NCBI RefSeq assembly: GCF_010093595.1 | Contig: NW_022985445.1 | Span: forward strand, 943,387 to 983,223 | Reading direction: 5' to 3' | Origin: Mytilinidion resinicola | Taxonomy: Eukaryota; Ascomycota; Dothideomycetes; Mytilinidiales; Mytilinidiaceae | DNA: 39,837 nt | Part shown: positions 21,219-31,377 of the stretch, one piece after another | Layout of the letters: every line of letters begins with the position of its first letter | Numbering within the stretch: the stretch's first letter is position 1 | Notes under the pieces: generated by a model | Told to the model about the DNA's origin: nothing | What the model saw: only the letters and a program-made list of their open reading frames with translations | The model's database searches: none | Program-made: the position numbers and the translations under genes

Positions 21219-21388
21219 GGCTATACAAATCGGCATAGCTATACAGCCTCTCTATTTTACAGTGCATTCTTTCCGATTCGTGTGGCCTTACATATGAGCT
21301 CACGTACGGCTGTATATACGGCTGCACGAATTGGAAAGAATGCACCGTAGAACGGAGAGGCTGTATAGCTATGCCGATTCGTATGGCC
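21219..21388. repeat. Imperfect palindrome inside F2 (69-bp arms)
   Basis: The left arm 21219-21287 and right arm 21320-21388 are reverse complements with a few mismatches. Both contain GCATAGCTATAC, a CTCTCTATTTTAC-like stretch and CTTTCCGATTCGT (or its complement). They are separated by 32 bp, so the strand could fold into a hairpin. Confidence 0.85.
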
Positions 21389-21402
21389 TTATGTATAGCC
21401 TT

Positions 21403-21530
21403 ACGTACGAGCTCACGTACAAGCTTATTTACGAGCTCACGTACAAGCTTACATGTGAGCTCATGTACGAGCTCACGTACGAGCTCACGTACAAGCTCAC
21501 GTACAAGCTCACGTACGAGCTCACGTACGG
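21403..21530. repeat. Tandem array of 12-bp GAGCTCACGTAC units
   Basis: About ten copies of a 12-bp word occur with variants AAGCTCACGTAC and AAGCTTACATGT. Each unit joins two palindromes, GAGCTC and a GTAC/ACGT core, so the array is nearly self-complementary in either orientation. Open frames across it on both strands are only repeats of short peptides and are not taken as genes. Confidence 0.85.
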
Positions 21531-21933
21531 CCTCGCGTATAGCATCACGTGCAGAGAGACGTAAAGGTGAATGCCCAGAGGAAGCTCCGCGTTGCTCCGA
21601 GCCAATTAGAAGGTGGTGAGGCGCCAAGAAGGGGGGGGGGTACGTGCGTGGAGTGAAAAAGGGGGTGTGCGCGGAGTGATTAGGGGGTGTGCCAATATCC
21701 CTCCCCTTCTTAATGGAGCACCTTAGTTATCACCCCCCCTTTCTTTGCGTATCACCCCCCTTTTCTCTGCGTGTCACCCCCCCTATATTAGGCCTAGCTC
21801 CGGCCCGTATAAATATTGTTCCACCAATCAAACTCACCCGCTTGCCCGCTCGTGCTCAATTCGAATTTACATTACCTGCGCACTTACTCTCGATGCATCA
21901 ACACCACTTCCTCTACATCATCACCTCAACACT

Positions 21934-23912
21934 ATGCCCCTCCGGCCGCCCCCTTGGGGCCGCCACGCCTCCGTAGAGGATGGCATGAAGTCAATCAACA
22001 CTTGGGCCAAGCAAGAAGGATACGCCATAGTTAAATACAACAAAAAAATGGACAAGCGCATGCCCCCCCAGGTGCGCAAGGTGCTGGTTCGATGCGAGTG
22101 CGCAGGAGAGTATGAGCCAGCTAATAGGAAGCGCCGCACCCGTACAAAGAAGACCAATTGCCTATTTAAAGGGGCCCTCTCAAGAGATTTACTGCAAGGT
22201 GATTGGTTCTTTGAGGTTGAGGTCTATGCTCACAATCACGAGCCGTACAATCCTGAGGATGGAACTCCTATTGCGCACCGAGATCTCGATAAGGATACCA
22301 TCCGAACTATATACAATCAGCTCAACGGAGGCACGCCCGTAGGTGCTATCTTCAACAACCTCCTAGCTGAGGGCAAGGATGTGACGATGCAGGACCTATA
22401 CAACAAGAGATGGGAGTGGAAGAGAATAAAGCTTAAGGGGCTTACTCCAACTCAGGCCATACTTAAGGTGCTTGAGGAACACGGCAACGACGACCCGGAC
22501 GCTCATTACCACTACAAATACGAGCTAGATGAAGTAAACCGAGTCAAGTACCTATACTTCATGCACCCGGAGAGTGTTCGGATGTTCCAGAAGAATCCTG
22601 ATGTTGTTCTTCTTGATTGCACCTACAAGACAAATAAGTTCAAGATGCCGCTCCTCTATATCAACGGCGTCAACAACCAGGGCAGGAACTACGAGCTAGG
22701 CTATTGTTTTCTCCCAGGGGAGGAAGAAGAGGACTACATCTTTGCCGTGCGGGAGCTTTACCTAGTGTGCCAGCGCCTAGGCGTTTCACCAGGCGTTTTC
22801 ATCACGGATAAAGAGCTCGCACTCAAGAATGCACTGGCTAAGTTCTTTCCTCTTGTTCCTTAGATCCTGTGCAAGTGGCACGTGCAGAAGAACATCGCCA
22901 GCAAGGCTGTCACTGTTTGGAAGGATAAGGAGCAAGCATTAGCGGATACAATAGATCTAGAGGACCCAGCACGTGCCTCTTAAGTGCTAACAGTAGCTGA
23001 GATTGATGTTATTCAGAGAGATCGGAAGAGGTTTATCAACGAGCTTAACTTCTGCCTATCAAAACCTACAGAGGCTGAGTTTGTAGCCGCTTGGAACAAG
23101 ATTCAATCGGATTATGCACACAAGGAAGCCCTGGTCGACTACCTCACCGAAGAGTGGTGGCCTTTTCAACAGCAGATTGCGACGTACCATACGGGCCTTC
23201 TGCCGCACTTTGGCAACACTACAACCTCGCGGCTAGAGGGCTCAAACGGCAGTATTAAGTCCTATCTTCAGATCTCGACAGGCGACCTCTACGACGTAGT
23301 CACCCTGCTATCTCAATACATTCACCGCCAAGGTGTTGAGAGAAAGAATCAGCTTGGCCGGCAGCGTAGAGCTCCTCAGCATGAGGTTAGGATTCCTGAG
23401 TTTGCTGGGGTTCTTCGGCAGGTTACTGAGCAGGGCCTGAGGCTACTCGCTGCCCAAGTCAAGAAGGCCAAGAAGGACGATTTCAATCCTATTTGCAATG
23501 GAACATTCAGGGGGACATACGGCATGCCTTGCTGTCACGAAATACACCGAAAACTGTACGCTACAGCGACATCTACGTATACTGTTGTCCTGGAGGATGT
23601 TCATCAGCACTGGTGGTTCAATCGTCCCGTTCCAAACGAGGTAAACCTTCCTATCGATCCTCTCCTCCTCATCGAGGCTCCGGCAATTGTACAGCGTCGT
23701 AAAGGCAGGCCAACGGGCCCTGCTGCACCTCGTCAATCAACCCGTGCCCGTGGCCGTGGCCGTGGCCGTGCTCGTGCACCTGCTGATGCAACTCGACGTG
23801 ATCCATCTCAATTCGAAATTGTTGATCAACAAGCTCCGGCGCAGCGAGCACGACGGCGTGGTGGAGGGCCAGGATCACGTGGAGGAACGTCGCATCTCCG
23901 GCGAGCTCATAA
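21934..23912 (+). pseudogene. MULE/FAR1-type transposase with two in-frame stops, 3' end in the assembly gap
   Basis: The frame from ATG 21934 gives, in order: a FAR1-like zinc-binding N-terminus (VLVRCECAGEY ... HNHEP), and a DDE core with D228 in VVLLDCTYKTNKF, D292 in FITDKELALK, the LCKWHVQKN motif (C-x2-H) and E435 in SRLEGSNGSIKS. A SWIM-like finger CNGTFRGTYGMPCCHEIH and an Arg/Gly-rich AT-hook-like tail (RARGRGRGRARAP) follow. TAG at 22861 (residue 310, in VP*ILCKWH) and TAA at 22981 (residue 350) interrupt it. Both fit CAG or CAA to stop by C-to-T change. The frame stays open beyond each. An earlier ATG at 21745 lies within the terminal repeat and is unlikely to be used. As assembled it cannot make the full enzyme, but most of it is intact. 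Confidence 0.88.
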
Positions 23913-24287
23913 NNNNNNNNNNNNNNNNNNNNNNNNNNNNNNNNNNNNNNNNNNNNNNNNNNNNNNNNNNNNNNNNNNNNNNNNNNNNNNNNNNNNNNNN
24001 NNNNNNNNNNNNNNNNNNNNNNNNNNNNNNNNNNNNNNNNNNNNNNNNNNNNNNNNNNNNNNNNNNNNNNNNNNNNNNNNNNNNNNNNNNNNNNNNNNNN
24101 NNNNNNNNNNNNNNNNNNNNNNNNNNNNNNNNNNNNNNNNNNNNNNNNNNNNNNNNNNNNNNNNNNNNNNNNNNNNNNNNNNNNNNNNNNNNNNNNNNNN
24201 NNNNNNNNNNNNNNNNNNNNNNNNNNNNNNNNNNNNNNNNNNNNNNNNNNNNNNNNNNNNNNNNNNNNNNNNNNNNNNNNNNNNNNN
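23913..24287. other. Assembly gap (375 N)
   Basis: A run of N inside element E. It hides the C-terminus of the transposase and part of the right subterminal region. The gap follows a GC-rich Arg/Gly repeat and precedes tandem CTAGAGTAGA words. Confidence 0.99.
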
Positions 24288-24550
24288 GTAGAGTAGCTAG
24301 AGTAGAGTAGCTAGAGTAGATAGAGCGAATAGACTCCTATTGGCCTAGATGATGCAGCCTATAATACAGCCTTTCCGTTTTGTGATGCATACTCTCCATT
24401 TTACGCAGTCGACACGGAGGCAAGCGGGTGAGTTTGATTGGTGGAACAATATTTATACGGGCCGGAGCTAGGCCTAATATAGGGGGGGTGACACGCAGAG
24501 AAAAGGGGGGTGATACGCAAAGAAAGGGGGGGTGATAACTAAGGTGCTCC

Positions 24551-24876
24551 TTCTTAATAGGCTATTGTCTGCATCTATAGATTATACACCTCCTCTTATG
24601 CTCCCTTGTGCCAACTAGCATAATTACTGGCTGTGGTTAGCGCCCTGTAAAGTGAACTTTAACTCGCAAGTTTCTACTATCTACTCTACTCTGTGCCTTG
24701 GTATTAGAGATAGATAGCTCCTGATTATACACTTACTTTACTGGTTACCTTTAACCATCATGCTTAGCACCATGCGTAAAGTAATCAAAGCTAGTACTGT
24801 TATCCTTTTGTTTATTATTAAACCTTACAAATTCCGCTTGCTCCCGCTATGAATGTCTAATCCAAAAGTGCCCCCG
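24551..24876. other. Intergenic region at the right edge of the island
   Basis: Starts with the third TTCTTAAT copy (24551-24558), then ordinary moderately AT-rich sequence up to the stop codon of the next gene. No feature beyond a probable 3' untranslated region. Confidence 0.5.
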
Positions 24877-27148
24877 CTACACGATCCCATCCAACAGCAC
24901 TGCCAGCCCTCCCACCTTCGCTAAGGTCCCCACCGCACTGCTCCCGACGCTCCTCCTTCCACTAGAACTTGGCCTTCGCCTGCTGCCGCTCGAGCTTCGC
25001 CGACTTTTTGGCTTAGCCGGCACATCACTATCGGAGGTAGTGGAGACGTCAAGATGAGACGTCGAGTACGATGATACATGATTATGCGTACTCGACCGCG
25101 GAGAATCATTGCTGAAGGACGTTCCCTGGTGCGCGGAACGGGGCGTTGGCGGTGCTTGGTTGTAGTGTGGTGCGTAAGGGGCTGGGTATGATTGATGCTG
25201 CACGTTCAGTGAAGCAGGACTGTATGAGAAGGGGTTGTAGTTCGGATTCGGCCCGGGGAACGTAGTTGCGCGGTCCAGTGGGGGTGGGTGTGTCTGGATT
25301 GGTGGTGGAAAAGGACGAGGTGTACGGTCTGCAGCGCTGGGAATCCGCGGTTGGACGGGGTAGTGCTGAGTATTCGAAGAGGAAGACGAGCGACGTTTGG
25401 GTGAACGGGGCCGTTGGCGTTGGCGATACATTTCTACTGTTCGCTCGACGAGATATTCGACTTCAGCCTTGAAACATCTATCAGCATTGCTTTAGTTTTA
25501 TAGGATAGGGGGTGGCTTACAAAGGTGAGTGGACGAGGAATTGAAAAGGCGGTCTCGAGTTTTGTGCGTCCTCCTTCATTCCGCTCCTTCTTTATCTGTG
25601 TGTAGTCGTATCCTCCTTCTTTTAAGGCTTCCTTACAAACCCAGGAAGCCAGAATCTCCGTCCAGGAATTTCGATCAGTGAAAGGCGTCGATGCTGGAAG
25701 CTCCGTGTTAGATCGTACAACCTTACCGTCGATATATTCCCAGTACAGTCTCTTTACACATATTCGCCACGGAATTTGCAAGTCTGCACTTTCGTCTTCG
25801 TCTTTCGCCGTCACTGCCGCAGCCGCACGAACGGGGAGACTCGATATACTTGTACGAGGGGATTGTGGAGATTGACTATGCAGACTGGGCGACGTTGCTA
25901 AGATCCCTGATGATCTAGGAGAAACGCCATATTGCGATGAAGGCGGAGATATAGGTGCTGTCGAGCCAAATCTGATATCCGGAACTGGTATCGGGAGTGT
26001 TGGTGAGTCCGGGAAAAGCGGCTGGATGCTGCTTGGCCGTTGAGGGATAGGTGCTGGGACTCGTCGTCCAGTGCGCTTGACGCCAGGCAATGCCCCGAGC
26101 TGGTCATCAGTGTCATCAGACTCGACTGTTGGTTGCTGATTTTGTCTTTGGTCGTATTGTTGCTGCCTTGTTTGCTCTTCAGCCTCGCGTTGCATGCGGT
26201 CCATTTCCTCCAAGATTTCCTGGAGCCGTGTCCATTTGGCAATCAAGTGATCAATGTGTCCAGTGGAAACAAGAAGCACTTGCGGCAACTCTTCGGGGTC
26301 CTTGTGTGGAAGCTGAGCCAGAGATGACTCCTGATACTGGACGAGACTAGTGGGTGTCATCGCGGAAAGCTTCGTTTGTTCCTCAATGACGATGATGCTG
26401 TTGGAGGTGTCATTGTTCTCTAGAAGACGTGGACTTGAAAACTCCTCGCTTCGTCGTAGCTCATCGTAAAGCTTTGATGCGGAAAATAAGGAGAGTTGCT
26501 GCTCTATAATGAGTATTTCCATTTGGAGTTTCTCATTTTGGATAGATTCGGCCATCCTAGCAGGCGAGATTGCTGGATGGGTCCTATAGAAATATTCATA
26601 AGCTGCAATAGTGTTGATATGGATAGAATGTATAGGCACCTGGTCCATCGGATTATTTTGGCCGTATACAACGACTGAAGCATGACCGAGAGTGTCAACT
26701 TGAGAGACTTAAGATAACCGACGAGATAATCTATCCGCGTCTTGGAGGTAAGAGACCATTTCCATGCTCGAATCAATCCCAAAGATGCTGAACTTTCTTC
26801 ATGCTTCTCATGAAGTTGATCCACAGGCACTAAAGCCTCGATTTCCCTAAAGATGTTCTGGCATTGATCGAGAATTTCTTCAATGGTTTTAGACGCCTAG
26901 AGCTGGTATGAGCATACGAGAATCATCTAAAGAGGAATGAAAGACCAACTAACCGCTAAAGAAGGCATGGAATCATCCTCTTTAAATGTTGCTCCAATAT
27001 GCTTCAGCGTTAAGGAGAATAGGCTCACATTCCTCGCGATGCGGTTCATGTCTCTCGTTACTGAAGATAGAGCCCCGAACCTGTAGAGAGCCAGCGAGAG
27101 CCGACAACCCCACGTGACATGGGATATTATAGACGTAATTTCTGCCAT
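24877..27148 (-). CDS. Large fungal protein of unknown function with Pro/Ser-rich C-terminus (4 exons, 701 aa)
   Basis: Exons are 26954-27148, 26640-26896, 25521-26583 and 24877-25467, joined in frame by 53-57-nt GT-AG introns. The N-terminal ~150 residues (MAEITSIISHVTWGCRLSLA ... VGYLKSLKLTLSVMLQSLYTA) form hydrophobic and amphipathic helices. They resemble the N-terminal helical domain found in many filamentous-fungal proteins, including some STAND-type proteins. A coiled-coil part around EILEEMDRMQREAEEQTRQQ follows, then a Pro/Ser-rich linker. A conserved block WRICVKRLYWEYIDGKVV and WTEILASWVCKEALKEGGYD comes before the splice at PLTF. The last exon is Pro/Ser/Arg-rich (RRSSSGSRRRPSSSGRRS) and likely disordered. 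I cannot assign a function. Confidence 0.75.
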
Positions 27149-27604
27149 AGTTGAAGCTGTAAGTCGAAGTCCCTAACATCCATCACTATCAAAACGAAAG
27201 AGAGCGCTGCGCGGAGAGATTATACACCGCAGGGCCAGTCAGGTGGAAACGAGCGGGCGTCATAGCCCTGCAGCATCACCGGCGAGCAAATAACGTCGTG
27301 AGCTCCAAAAGGTGACCGGATGCAAGCCATCGCGGCGATCGGGCGCAGGCAGCTAGCGGGACACAAGGCTGAAAAGATAGAACGAACGACGGGTGCAAGC
27401 TGACCCGTTTGCAGGGGAGCCTGACGTGCGCCACCCAAAAGACTGGAAATAAAGCACGCTGACCCGCCACCGAGATGCATGCCGTGGTGGTGCGGCCCGC
27501 AGAGAAGAACTGTCGAACAGTGAGTGGAGACTCCGCACTATGGGGTCTCAGCCTTACCTACCAAGTACATACTTACTGGGTTAGGCCCGATCCGTGAGGC
27601 ATTA
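27149..27604. other. Intergenic region, no gene seen
   Basis: Separates two minus-strand genes; overlapping short frames of no recognisable family. Confidence 0.4.
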
Positions 27605-28048
27605 TCAGCCATCAAGTCGAACATGGACTTTGCGCGAAAACATAACGTAATAGTTTTCTTGTTTCGCCAGTTCCAGCCCACCTCTGAATAGTCCATATTC
27701 TGTTTCTGTCTGTGTCATCTGGGAAGAGTCATCGAGCCTTCCCACAGGCTCCAGCGAAGTGCGCCTCTCGACCTTCAGCCTTACCGCGGCGCGCTCTACA
27801 ATGTCAGCGAATGTCCACCACTTGCACGCAAAGATCCATGATAGTCCAACACTTTCGTGGGGTCGGGCATCCATTCTGTCAAGGATCAGCCGTTGGCCTT
27901 AACGAGTGTCGTTGGGTGGTGGCTTAGACCATTGAGGGTCGTGCAGTACGTACCCAAAAGTCGACCAATAGCACTTCCTCGTTCTAGCCTGAAACTTTCC
28001 GGTGAACTGGTGGGTCTGTGGAGGCGCCCGGTTGTCGATATTGACCAT
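27605..28048 (-). CDS. Small protein of unknown function (2 exons, about 121 aa; 5' end uncertain)
   Basis: Exon 2 (27605-27875) and the upstream exon (to 27954) join in phase through a 78-nt GT-AG intron with donor GTACGT. The product reads ...RTRKCYWSTFG then MDARPHESVGLSWIFACKWW, VERAAVRLKVER and ENYYVMFSRKVHVRLDG. The frame upstream of the ATG at 28048 remains open to TAA 28103-28105 and continues in the same frame beyond it, so a further upstream exon is possible. No domain is recognised. The in-phase splice and amino-acid-like composition are the only support. Confidence 0.4.
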
Positions 28049-28667
28049 CTGCAGCTGCACCCTCGCATATTCCTCCACTCTATTGGACCAATGCAACAGT
28101 GCTTAAGACCCAGCACGATAGCCGAAAGAACAACTGTGAATAAAGAGCTGCGTACACCGGTCGACGAGAACCCACCGGTCACGACTATCTACGCCCGTGG
28201 AATGCATCATGCGGAAGGCTAGGAAACTAGATATTCGTGATGTCAACCTTTGATAAGAACATGAACATGGGTTATACCTTCGCTTCTCTAAGCAGAATCT
28301 TAGGTGACGGACGGCTAAGGCCCTGAATAGTTCATTTGAGAAATAGGCTAACAAGAAAATATACACATGAAACCCAAGGACAGGACCGGGCCCAGCCCAG
28401 AGCATTACGTAGATGTTAAAAGAGAAGAAAAGATTGCGACGACCTGATGAAACGCGAAAAAGAAAAAAGGAACACGAGTATGCGGCCGTATAATGTAGAG
28501 GCTGAGATGAGCTCTAATCCGCAACGTTCACCAAACCAAGCAGCTCGCCAAAGGAATCGGGGTATCATCCAAGTTCGAAGATCCGTCCACCCTTCCATCT
28601 CATGTGATCACCATCAACGTGGTATCAGACTCCGCCCCGAATGAGATAGAAAATCATGATGGTATCG
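28049..28667. other. Intergenic region, no gene established
   Basis: Between the small orphan and the 3' end of the LYAR-type gene. An open minus-strand frame at 28103-28405 may be a missing 5' exon of the orphan, but no splice junction could be supported. 28440-28470 is purine-rich. Confidence 0.35.
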
Positions 28668-30460
28668 CTAGACGAAGAGCACGATTTCCCCTCTGTCGTT
28701 CCGCTTCAACCGGAGACTCTTCCAGAGCTCCTTCTCCTCGTCAGGCTTGCTTAGCTCCCGATCCCAGCGATCGTAACGCTCGCGGTGATAACGTTTCAGT
28801 ACCTTGTTTACGCTACACCCACGCTCGGACTCGGGTCCTTTGTTGATGAATGACATGAAGAGCTCTGCGCGGGCACCCAAATCCTTGGGGAAAGCGTTGC
28901 CGTTGCTGTGTAGTACCACCGCTCCGTTGCCGTTGACTTCAGGCGCAGGCGACTCGGAGTCGGCACGGGAATACTCAATCGCTTTCATCGGCTTCGATTT
29001 GCGTTCAGGAGAAGGCGACGACGACGAGCGACGACGGCGACGGCGCTCTTCACGACCAGACTTTTCGCGCTTGCTACGAACAAGAGCCCTGGTCCCATTG
29101 ATCTCTTTAACAGTGCCGTTGGACGTCTTGCGAGGCTTGGGTTCGCGATCTCGGCCTCTCTCCCTCTGTCGCTCAAGCTTTGCTTCCCGCTCACGTTTCT
29201 CGTCTTCCTCGTACTGGCGCTGGGCGCGTGCAAGGGCTTTGGATGTACCCTGTTTTGCCCGTTTCATAGGGCTCAATGGGGAAGCTTCGGCACCGGAATA
29301 ATCGGGACTGGGAGGGAAATCCGCACGAGCCAGCAGCCTGTTGAGGCCTCCTGTGAGGCCCGAGTGAAGAATAGGAGGCGTACCCGCCATGGTCACATCT
29401 CGCTCAGCCTGCGCTCGGACGAGGGACATATCGAGTTGCCCGACATCCGACCTCTTGCGCTTCTTGTCGGACTGCTTGGACACAGTCGTCGTCTCTCTCT
29501 CGCGGGCCTGTTTGTGGTCGCGTTCTGGCTTGGGCTTGGGCGCAGGGGTGTAGTATGCCGAGTCGTGGAATACCGGTTCATGCTGAGGAGCATTGGCGTA
29601 CGAATCGTAGCGCCCAAATGTAGGAGGCACAGGCTCTGTGCCGTACGCAAAGCCATTTTCGACGTAGTGGTAGTCTCGGTCCTCGTCATCCATCTGGAAG
29701 TCAAGCGCATTCACGCGGACCAAGTCTGAGCTAGACCTGTGGTGCTCATCCCCCTGATGCTTGTTGTTCTCAATCATACGGGATTCTTCTGGCGGCGGCA
29801 AGGCGACCTTCGAAGCGTTGGGTGTGTCTGAATCGACGAGGAACTCGAAGACATTGACCGAAGGTAGAGCCCCCTGCTCGCCATAGTAGGCGGCTGGCGG
29901 AGGGCTTGGGGCGTGAGGAGGGGCGTCGACGATGGCAACGGCGCCGCTGTCTGGGTCAACGGCATCTTCGACGTATGCCTGTCGCGGCACGAGCGCCTGC
30001 GAGGCCTTCTGTTGTTGCTGCAGCTTTGCCTTCTTCTCCTTGTACAGTGCGCCCTGATATTTCTGCGCTTCGCTGATGCAGCTCTGTTTATTGGGCAGCG
30101 GATTAGCCCTGGCCACTCAGCGAATGCGGATTTGGCGGCAATGCAGGACCGTCGTTGTCGAGATTGTTGTTGTTGTTGTTTTCACAACCACGAGGTGAAG
30201 AGACTTCAGCGCGAGACTTACAGTGTGGGCGCGGTATTCGGTGCCGTAGAAGTGCACCATGCAGTCGATACAGGTAAAGGAGGCGCCACGACATTGGTTG
30301 CGGTGCGGGTCCAGCTTCTTCTTGGTGAGGACGTCTCCACAGTTCTATCCAAAGCGAGGGCTGGTCAGCTTCATGGCATTCCAGGAGGCGAGGGGCCAAT
30401 GGAGCGCGGAGAACGGATGGCCCGTGGGGAGCGGCATACCTCACAGGAGAACGAGACCAT
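28668..30460 (-). CDS. LYAR-type C2HC zinc-finger nucleolar protein (3 exons, 519 aa)
   Basis: Exons are 30440-30460, 30222-30344 and 28668-30083. The N-terminus holds the zf-LYAR signature: SFSCENCGDVLTKKKLDPHR with NQC, then a second finger FTCIDCMVHFYGTEYRAHTS, followed by CISEAQKYQGALYKEKK. The long middle part is charged and disordered, with Lys/Arg-rich segments (DKKRKRSD, EERRRRRRSSS) suited to nucleolar localisation. The C-terminus contains a conserved helical block, KVLKRYHRERYDRWDREL, and LWKSLRLKRNDRGEIVLFV. LYAR proteins act in pre-rRNA processing and growth regulation. The first exon is only 21 nt and its junction splits the first zinc finger. Intron 2 (30084-30221) contains an (AAC)n run. 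The gene ends in a GC-rich, low-complexity context, so reverse-strand open frames are shadows. Confidence 0.88.
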
Positions 30461-31377
30461 GATTATGCTTGCGGGAGTGGGCGAATGCAAATAAAGAGCG
30501 GTGTGCGGGTGGTGAGGAAGCAATGAGGCAGCGGTGAGGCCAGCGAAGGGATGGATGCCCCGTGTCTGGTCTTCTATCGATTGCGGCGGGGACGAGGGGG
30601 AGCTGTGGTTTGGGGACGTGTTGGTGTTGTTTCACGCTGGCCATGGGCGCCAGTCTATTTTGCGCCAGCAAGCCACACGCGCGCCAACTCCCCCTGGCCA
30701 AGGCAACGCGCCCTTGCTGCATGCGAGATCGCGTCGCCAGCATATCAGGGTTAATTATAGGTCACGAGAGACCGCGCGAGCTTGTGGGCGCGCCGAGGGT
30801 GTGCAGCCCCGGTCCGTGGCAGAGCCACTCAGCAGCTCCAGCAGTCTTGAGCAGTTGGAGGTCATCGCTAAGGGGAAGGCCAGCAAGATGCGCTTTGGGG
30901 ATACCGCATCGAGCTGAGGTACGGAGTAGAGAGCTGTATATTAGCCGCCTCGCGCAGACGGAGCACTACCCCTGGGGCTGCTGGTGTCGCAAGTTCATGG
31001 CCACATATCTCGAGGTATCGCCCTATTAACAGGAAGCCTGTCCCCCCCCCTAGTTCTGCTGCGGCTTGTTGGCCAGGCGTGCGGTTGTCTCATTCGCAGC
31101 TATAGCAGTGTCTCAGTTGGTGTGCGGCGGTGCCTCTGCCGCAATCCTCCCCACATCATTCATCACCCATCGCTGCATCTCAGAGCCGTATCTGGGAGAC
31201 CTGGCATGACCTATAACCTGCCGCGGGTCATCGGGACACTGCGGACCGCTGATCAATCAAATCATCCGCCGCCTTGCCCTCTGGAGCCGTATATTCCTGG
31301 GAATCGGTAGATACGGATTGCCCAGTCGATGCGCGGGCGCGACCACCCTCCACCAAGTTTTGCTTGAGATAGCGTCG
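30461..31377. other. Intergenic region, no gene seen
   Basis: About 0.9 kb between the LYAR-type start and the ERV2-type stop, both on the minus strand. It should hold the LYAR-type promoter. Several GC-rich open frames overlap on the plus strand, but none has a recognisable domain. Confidence 0.5.

Larger units (their letters stand above)
21051..21706. mobile_element. MITE-like element F2 (656 bp) with 8-bp target duplication
   Basis: Terminal inverted repeats begin GGGGAGGGATATTGGCAC at both ends (21051 inward, and 21706 inward on the reverse strand) and continue through two C-rich blocks, CACACCCCC and CACACCCCCC. Subterminal parts pair as CTGATTGGCTGGAGCGGCTC and the reverse complement of TCCGAGCCAATTAG. 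It is related to F1 (17989-18562). It has no transposase frame; the interior is a long palindrome (21219-21388) and a tandem array (about 21403-21530). Both flanks are TTCTTAAT. Confidence 0.88.
21715..24550 (+). mobile_element. MULE-type DNA transposon E (2836 bp, with assembly gap)
   Basis: Perfectly matching ends read GGAGCACCTTAGTTATC inward from 21715 and, on the reverse strand, from 24550. They continue through three C-rich blocks to GGCCCGTATAAATATTG, about 120 bp in all. Both flanks are TTCTTAAT (21707-21714 and 24551-24558). It encodes a FAR1/MULE-type transposase. Composition is balanced, unlike the surrounding AT-rich remains, so it is younger. Near the right end (24288-24330) are repeated AGTAGCTAGAGTAGA words also seen in D and in the element at 1-300. 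Confidence 0.92.

Noticed and set aside
21403..21530. Regular repeats that could suggest a CRISPR array
   Set aside because: Units are contiguous with no spacers, inside a eukaryotic MITE.
21331..21627. Open frames on both strands across the F2 core encoding repeats such as ELTYKLTYELTY
   Set aside because: They are translations of the 12-bp tandem array, which is open in several frames; no evidence of a gene.
28804..29301. 165-residue plus-strand frame opposite the LYAR-type gene
   Set aside because: It is the complement of Arg/Ser/Glu-rich coding sequence and has no independent support.
29913..30494. 193-residue plus-strand frame over the LYAR-type 5' end
   Set aside because: It overlaps exons and introns with strong zinc-finger evidence on the other strand.
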